A stretch of 8,994 bases of DNA from CAZUDI01 sp964618975 (lineage in GTDB: Bacteria > Desulfobacterota > Desulfomonilia > UBA1062): contig CAZUDI010000086.1 in assembly GCA_964618975.1 (NCBI GenBank), forward strand, positions 1 to 8,994, in the 5' to 3' direction. The notes beneath the pieces were generated by a model. That model was given only the letters and a program-made list of their open reading frames with translations. It was not told the DNA's origin and made no database searches. The position numbers were made by a program, and so were the translations under genes. Below, in pieces: positions 5,376 to 8,994 of the stretch; the stretch's first letter is position 1, and each line of letters opens with the position of its first letter.

Positions 5376-6676
5376 GCGCCACCGCCATGGGGATAGCGGG
5401 CATCTTCGCTCTGCTCTTGCTGATGCTCTGCCTGGGCCTGCCGGTGGGCATCGCCATGGCGCTGGTGGGCTTTGGCGGGATATGGCTGATGGTCTCGCTC
5501 AATGCCGCCCTGGGCATGGTCGGAAGCGAGCTGTGGAACACCTTTTCCTCGTACGGTCTCACCATGGTGCCGCTCTTTGTCTTCATGGGCGAGATCTGCT
5601 ATTACGCGGGCCTCAACCGCCGGCTGTACAAGGCCACCCACACGCTGACCGGGCATGTCAGAGGCAGCCTCGCCATGGCCTCGGTGATGGCCTGCGCCGG
5701 GTTCGCGGCCATCTGCGGGTCCAACACGGCCACGGCCGCCACCATGACCGCCGTGGCCCTGCCCGAGATGAAGAAATACAGGTACGACCCGGCATTGTCG
5801 GCAGGTTCGATCGCCTGCGGCTCCACCCTCGGGGTGGTGATCCCGCCCAGCGTGGTGTTGATCATCATCGGTCTGTATACCGGCATCTCCATCAGCAAGC
5901 TCTTCTACGGGGGGATTATGGCGGGGCTGGTGCTCACCGCCTTCTTCCTCCTGACCATTGTGATCCTGTGCCGCATCAAGCCGCACTGGAGCCCCTTAGG
6001 CGAGCGCCGCACCCTTCTGGACAAGATCCGGGTCATCCCGTACTGCTTCGAGGCCCTGCTGCTCTTCGCCCTGGTCATGGGCGGGCTCTATGCCGGCATC
6101 TTCACCCCCACCGAGGCGGGCGCCGTGGGCTCCCTGTGCGCGCTGGCTATCAGCGTCATCGGGCGCCGGCTTTCCTGGCGGGGGTTCGTCGCGGCCATAA
6201 ACGACACCCTGCAGATCTCGTGCATGGTCTTTGTGATCATCGCCGGGGCCATCATGTTCAGCCGCTTCCTCACGGTGACCAGGATCCCCTTCGACCTCGC
6301 CGACTGGGTGGCCTCCCTGCCTGTGGCCCCGGTGATCGTCCTGGCGGTGATCTTCATGCTGTATGCCATCGGCGGGGCGCTCATGGATGCCCTGGCGCTT
6401 CTCCTGGTGACGATCCCGGTCTTTTTCCCGGTGGCGGACAAGCTGGGCTACGACCCGGTCTGGTTCGGGGTGATGATCACGGTGATCACCACCCTGGGCG
6501 CGGTCACCCCGCCGGTAGGCGCGACGACCTATGTCGTGGCCGGCATGGCCAAAGACGACAGCCTGGCAACCGTCTTCCGCGGGGTGATGTATTTCCTGCC
6601 GGCCTACATCCTGGCCATCATCCTGCTGATGATCTTCCCGGGCATCATCACCTTCCTCCCGGGCCTCATCCTCTAG
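5372..6676 (+). CDS. dctM: TRAP transporter large permease subunit, DctM family
   Basis: The 434-residue membrane protein has many hydrophobic segments, as expected for the ion-coupled translocation subunit. Diagnostic stretches include GLPVGIAMALVG near the N-terminus, MVPLFVFMGEI, the GSNTATAATM turn, STLGVVIPPS, FTPTEAGAVG and, in the second half, GGALMDALALLLVTIPVFFPV and TLGAVTPPVG. The two similar halves (GSNTATA/IPPS versus the later LGAVTPPVG) reflect the inverted internal repeat of the IT superfamily. The frame is open further upstream to 5300, but ATG at 5372 is chosen: it overlaps the dctQ stop as ATGA and has AAAGGCGG before it. It presumably uses a sodium or proton gradient. No terminator follows before the convergent epimerase gene 50 bases away. 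Confidence 0.93.
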   Translation: MSATAMGIAGIFALLLLMLCLGLPVGIAMALVGFGGIWLMVSLNAALGMVGSELWNTFSSYGLTMVPLFVFMGEICYYAGLNRRLYKATHTLTGHVRGSLAMASVMACAGFAAICGSNTATAATMTAVALPEMKKYRYDPALSAGSIACGSTLGVVIPPSVVLIIIGLYTGISISKLFYGGIMAGLVLTAFFLLTIVILCRIKPHWSPLGERRTLLDKIRVIPYCFEALLLFALVMGGLYAGIFTPTEAGAVGSLCALAISVIGRRLSWRGFVAAINDTLQISCMVFVIIAGAIMFSRFLTVTRIPFDLADWVASLPVAPVIVLAVIFMLYAIGGALMDALALLLVTIPVFFPVADKLGYDPVWFGVMITVITTLGAVTPPVGATTYVVAGMAKDDSLATVFRGVMYFLPAYILAIILLMIFPGIITFLPGLIL

Positions 6677-6712
6677 GACAACCAGAGGCTGTCCGTGAAA
6701 TGTGGACATCCG

Positions 6713-6732
6713 CATGGGCAGGAACCTCAGGG
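6713..6732 (-). repeat. Fragment of the dispersed repeat (copy D) carrying the epimerase stop codon
   Basis: On the minus strand, CCCTGAGGTTCCTGCCCATG matches the end of copy B at 18 of 20 positions and that of copy C at 16 of 20. The TGA inside it (6729-6727) is the stop codon of the epimerase gene. Only the 3' end of the repeat is recognisable; the upstream part is coding sequence. Confidence 0.45.
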
Positions 6733-7716
6733 ACGCCGAAGATACCCGTTCTCTCTGAACCAGCTCACGGCCTTTCGAATGGTCATCTCGATCGGAGTCT
6801 GAGGCAGGCCGAGCTCGTTGACCGCCTTGGAGCAGTCATACCATTCGGTCATCTTCCCAATCCTCACCTCGCTGGCGGTGACCACGGGTGGTTTTCTGGT
6901 TATGAAGGCCCCCCACTCGAAGACGTATCCCAGCGCAAGGGCAAGATGATACGGCAACTTGACCGCCGGCGGCCGCACCCCTGCAATATCGGCAACCAGC
7001 TTTAAGTAATCATGCACCGTGATGTTTCTGTTTCCCAACAGATATCTCTCGCCCACGCGGCCCTTGTGAGCCGCCAGGATATGACCACGGGCCACATCCT
7101 CGACATCGATAATATTGATGCCCCCATCGATGTACCCAGGCATCTTCTGATTCACCACATCAATGATCATCTGCCCCGAGGGGGTCGGTTTTCTGTCATG
7201 CGTCCCGATGACCAGGGTGGGATTGACTATGACAACCGGCAGCCCCCGTGTGGCAAAGATGCGGGCCTCGTTTTCGGCGATGTATTTAGACATGGAGTAG
7301 TGGTCGCCGGATTCCCAATAGTTGAAGGCCTTCTCCTCATCGGCCGGGACGGGCCCGCTCGCGGCGATGGCATTGTTGGTGCTGGTATAGACGACCTTCT
7401 CGACCCCGGCTTCCAATGCGGCCTGGAGCGAGGCCTTCGTTCCGCCGACATTGACCTCGTAGAGCACTCTGGGGTTAGGTGCCCAGTGAGCGAAATAGGC
7501 GGCCGTGAGAAAGAGCGTGTCACAACCTTCAAGCGCCCTCTGCATGGAAGCACTGTCGCGGATATCGCCATAGGCCCGCTCGACATCGAGCTGATCGATG
7601 TTGCGGGTATCGCTGGTTTCTCTCAATAAAACCTTGACCTCGGCCCCCTCCCTGAGGAGCTCGCGCGTGATGGCCGAGCCAATGAATCCCGTTGCGCCGG
7701 TGACAAGTTTCTTCAT
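6727..7716 (-). CDS. NAD-dependent epimerase/dehydratase (extended SDR), HpnA/dihydroflavonol-reductase-like
   Basis: The 329-residue protein has the extended-SDR nucleotide site GATGFIG (7-13), D51 (GDIRD), a TAA motif (71-73), YTS (110-112) and the catalytic Y140-x3-K144 (HYSMSKYIAE). Stretches such as RETSDTRNI, WAPNPRVLYEVNVGGT, PVVIVNPTLVIG, KPTPSGQMIIDVVNQKMPGYIDGGIN and VGERYLLGN closely follow what I recall of hopanoid-associated sugar epimerase HpnA. It also resembles dihydroflavonol-4-reductase-like enzymes. The product likely reduces or epimerises a sugar or lipid-linked substrate in the cytoplasm. No squalene-hopene cyclase is in view, so a hopanoid role is unproven. The start overlaps the stop of the upstream ywbE-like gene by ATGA. 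A Shine-Dalgarno (AGGGGAG on the minus strand, about 7722-7730) lies just upstream. Confidence 0.9.
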   Translation of the reverse strand: MKKLVTGATGFIGSAITRELLREGAEVKVLLRETSDTRNIDQLDVERAYGDIRDSASMQRALEGCDTLFLTAAYFAHWAPNPRVLYEVNVGGTKASLQAALEAGVEKVVYTSTNNAIAASGPVPADEEKAFNYWESGDHYSMSKYIAENEARIFATRGLPVVIVNPTLVIGTHDRKPTPSGQMIIDVVNQKMPGYIDGGINIIDVEDVARGHILAAHKGRVGERYLLGNRNITVHDYLKLVADIAGVRPPAVKLPYHLALALGYVFEWGAFITRKPPVVTASEVRIGKMTEWYDCSKAVNELGLPQTPIEMTIRKAVSWFRENGYLRRP

Positions 7717-7922
7717 GCTTCACTCCCCTGTTTCAGGATCTCCTTCACCCGCCCCACGCTCCCGTCCGACAGACGCACCTTGATCCCGTGGGGATGACTG
7801 GCCGATCGGGTGAGAATCTCCTGGACAATCCCCTCCGTGAGCCTGCCGCTGCGCTGATCCTGTTTCTGCACCACCCTGACACGCACTCCGGGCCTGATGT
7901 CGGCACGCCTTCTTCCATCCAT
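7713..7922 (-). CDS. ywbE: YwbE-family protein (DUF2196)
   Basis: This small basic protein (69 residues from the chosen start) reads MDGRRRADIRPG, then VRVVQKQDQRSGRLTEGIV, then SHPHGIKVRLSDGSVGRVKEIL. That is the whole conserved pattern of the YwbE family as I recall it from Bacillus and others (KQDQRTGKLTEG, HPHGIKVRL). The family has no firmly assigned function; it looks like a small beta-barrel-like domain. The frame stays open to 7985, but family proteins begin at M(D/N)G, so ATG at 7922 is chosen. AGGGAG on the minus strand lies 13 bases before it (7936-7941), a rather long gap; the ATG at 7955 is an alternative start that would precede that site. The stop overlaps the epimerase start by four bases. 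Confidence 0.85.
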   Translation of the reverse strand: MDGRRRADIRPGVRVRVVQKQDQRSGRLTEGIVQEILTRSASHPHGIKVRLSDGSVGRVKEILKQGSEA

Positions 7923-7950
7923 GATATTTGCATCGCTCCCTGAAAAAACA

Positions 7951-7980
7951 ATCATACCAAATTCCCCTCCGGGGAAAAAG
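7951..7980 (-). promoter_or_regulatory. Candidate promoter for ywbE-epimerase with embedded inverted repeat
   Basis: On the minus strand TATGAT (7956-7951) is preceded by TGG, giving an extended -10 element (TGnTATGAT). The -35 region 17 bases upstream (TTTTTC) is poor. The spacer contains TTCCCC-TCC-GGGGAA (7962-7976), a 6-bp inverted repeat well placed for a repressor. Initiation would fall near 7944, just before the ribosome binding site. Confidence 0.4.
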
Positions 7981-8255
7981 GCCAAGGAGAGTATCTAAAA
8001 GCTTTTTCGTTTTCACGGAGAAAGCTAACGTCCATGATATTTGGAAATTTCATATGTCTGTTGTGGAAATGAGGGACGTCCATAGTGCCAGACATGGAAT
8101 CGGGATGCTCTTTTTTTAGCCGCGAATCAGAGGGTCACCCCAGCTAACGGTCTCCATTTGTCCCCAGATCCTGCCGAAGAACGGGGGATCGAATCATCGA
8201 ATCCGGATGGTTTATGTGAGGGTTTATGCCGCAGTTTTTATATGAGACAGGCCCT

Positions 8256-8283
8256 TTGCTTTCGCTGTCCATTCCGTTATTAT
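8256..8283 (+). promoter_or_regulatory. Candidate sigma-70-type promoter for the antiporter gene
   Basis: TTGCTT (8256-8261) and TATTAT (8278-8283) are 16 bases apart, the latter matching the -10 consensus at five of six positions. Initiation near 8290 would leave a leader of about 38 nt before the proposed ATT start. The GGTTTATG direct repeats lie just upstream of the -35 and could bind an activator. Confidence 0.45.
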
Positions 8284-8312
8284 CTTGGATGAAAGCCATG
8301 AAATAAAGATAC

Positions 8313-8320
8313 GGTGGGAG
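8313..8320 (+). promoter_or_regulatory. Ribosome binding site supporting an ATT start
   Basis: GGTGGGAG ends 7 bases before ATT at 8328. This is the only Shine-Dalgarno-like sequence near the predicted N-terminus of the antiporter and is correctly spaced for that codon, and for none of the usual start codons. Confidence 0.45.
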
Positions 8321-8327
8321 TTATCTC

Positions 8328-8994
8328 ATTATAACGAGCAGTTTTTTTGAGATCACCGCAATCCTCGTCCTCGCCGCCTTTACCGGAGTAGTCGGCATGC
8401 GGCTTCGCCAGCCGCTCATCATCGCCTTTCTTGCGGCAGGCATCCTCGCCGGTCCTTCGTTCCTGGGAATCATCCAGAGCTATGAACAGATCGAGCTGTT
8501 CGCACACATCGGGATCGCCCTGCTGCTCTTTATTGTGGGGCTCAAGCTCGACATCCATCTCATCCGCACCACCGGTCCGGTCGCACTCGCAACCGGTCTC
8601 GGCCAGGTCGTCTTCACCTCGGCCATCGGTTTTCTCATCGCACTGGGCCTCGGCATGGATACCATCAGCGCCGTATATGTGTCCGTAGCCCTGACCTTCT
8701 CGAGCACCATCATCATCGTCAAGCTCCTGTCCGACAAGAAGGAGATCGACTCGCTCCACGGCAGGATTGCGCTCGGCTTCCTCATTGTGCAGGACATCAT
8801 GGCGATCCTCGCCCTGATCGCCCTGGCCACCCTCGGCACGGGCACGAGTGCCGAAGGTTCCCGGTATCTGGCCATGACCCTGGTCATCCTCAAGGGCATG
8901 GGCCTCCTGCTGGGCATCTGGCTCCTCATGCGCTTTGTTCTGCCCGGACTCATGAAGCGCCTGGCCGGCTCAGGCGAGATGATGATGCTGTTTG
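8328..8994 (+). CDS. Cation:proton antiporter, CPA2 (KefB/KefC/GerN-like) family, N-terminal part, probable ATT start
   Basis: The frame is open from after TAA at 8304 to the window end and encodes an obvious polytopic membrane protein: FFEITAILVLAAFTGVVG, then RLRQPLIIAFLAAGILAGPSFLG, ELFAHIGIALLLFIVGLKLDIHLIR, LTFSSTIIIVKLLSDKKEIDSLHGRIALG, and FLIVQDIMAILALI. These are standard CPA2 features. Q155-D156 (VQD) matches the ion-binding acidic position of Kef-type exchangers. Such proteins exchange K+ or Na+ for H+ across the inner membrane. The 3' end (the rest of the transport domain and any RCK/TrkA-N domain) is outside the window. No ATG, GTG or TTG occurs in frame between the stop at 8304 and FFEI. 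The first in-frame ATG (8397) would cut into the first membrane helix. ATT at 8328 (or ATA at 8331) after a well-spaced ribosome binding site is the best start. Confidence 0.85.
   Translation, partial: MITSSFFEITAILVLAAFTGVVGMRLRQPLIIAFLAAGILAGPSFLGIIQSYEQIELFAHIGIALLLFIVGLKLDIHLIRTTGPVALATGLGQVVFTSAIGFLIALGLGMDTISAVYVSVALTFSSTIIIVKLLSDKKEIDSLHGRIALGFLIVQDIMAILALIALATLGTGTSAEGSRYLAMTLVILKGMGLLLGIWLLMRFVLPGLMKRLAGSGEMMMLF

Larger units (their letters stand above)
7986..8327. other. Divergent intergenic region with short repeats
   Basis: About 340 bases separate the ywbE promoter side from the antiporter gene and hold no convincing protein gene. Visible elements are an imperfect palindrome ATGATATTT-GG-AAATTTCAT (8034-8053, one mismatch), ACGTCCAT twice (8028-8035 and 8076-8083), a T7 run (8111-8117) without a strong preceding stem, a tandem ATCGAATC pair (8188-8203), a GGTTTATG pair (8209-8216 and 8221-8228) and a promoter-like site listed separately. 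Confidence 0.6.

Noticed and set aside
6677..6726. Bidirectional terminator between dctM and the epimerase
   Set aside because: Only a 5-bp TGTCC/GGACA pairing is visible and there is no T-tract on either strand.
5482..7005. A 507-codon plus-strand frame overlapping dctM and the epimerase gene
   Set aside because: It is a shifted-frame shadow of dctM and runs antisense into the epimerase gene. The His/Arg/Gly/Pro-rich translation lacks any membrane segments or domain.
8111..8117. T7 run as an intrinsic terminator
   Set aside because: No stable GC-rich stem lies immediately upstream; the best pairing is about four bases.
8342..8348. Programmed frameshift at the T7 run joining an upstream frame to the antiporter
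   Set aside because: The only upstream frame that reaches the run gives a charged, soluble N-terminus unlike CPA2 proteins, from a TTG with no suitable ribosome binding site. An ATT start is simpler. A sequencing error at this run is still possible and is noted in the finding.
1..8994. tRNA, rRNA, CRISPR array, transposase or integrase
   Set aside because: I looked on both strands for tRNA T-arm motifs, regularly spaced direct repeats and recombinase motifs and saw none.

Overview
The window is GC-rich bacterial DNA with strong G/C preference at third codon positions. It carries a TRAP transporter of the DctP/DctQ/DctM type, a DUF362 protein, a sugar-epimerase-like gene resembling hopanoid-associated HpnA, and a YwbE-family protein. 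This mix would fit a Gram-negative anaerobe of the former Deltaproteobacteria (Desulfobacterota). That placement is inference from gene content and base composition; no rRNA or taxonomic marker is present.

Layout. (1) 3-62 is the 3' tail of an unidentified plus-strand gene. (2) 256-3034 is a plus-strand run of three genes: a VOC/glyoxalase-fold protein, a short-chain dehydrogenase closely resembling 3-ketodihydrosphingosine reductase, and a DUF362 protein. The first two are 15 bases apart and probably co-transcribed; a perfect 16-bp inverted repeat lies at the end of the second, before the third. (3) 3035-3824 is about 790 bases with no convincing gene. It holds repeat copies, a strong 15-bp hairpin, and a candidate structured RNA (three-way junction) ending in a clear intrinsic terminator. 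(4) 3825-6676 is a complete three-component TRAP transporter operon: periplasmic binding protein, small and large membrane subunits. (5) 6727-7922 is a minus-strand pair, ywbE-like then NAD-dependent epimerase, translationally coupled by an ATGA overlap and convergent to the TRAP operon. (6) 7986-8327 is intergenic, with short repeats and a good sigma-70-like promoter. (7) 8328 to the window end is the N-terminal part of a CPA2-family cation:proton antiporter that has no ATG, GTG or TTG start in the expected place and appears to start at ATT.

How the genes may work together. The VOC-SDR-DUF362 group looks like a small metabolic cassette, possibly for reducing a beta-keto lipid or acyl intermediate, but the substrate cannot be read from sequence. 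The TRAP operon imports an organic acid or similar small anion using the ion gradient. The minus-strand epimerase may act in lipid or sugar modification.

The most unusual items are non-coding. A family of dispersed imperfect repeats (about 70 bp, four copies or fragments) sits just 3' of genes, and one fragment supplies a stop codon. A predicted multi-helix RNA with an intrinsic terminator lies upstream of the transporter. I found no tRNA, rRNA, CRISPR array, transposase or phage gene.
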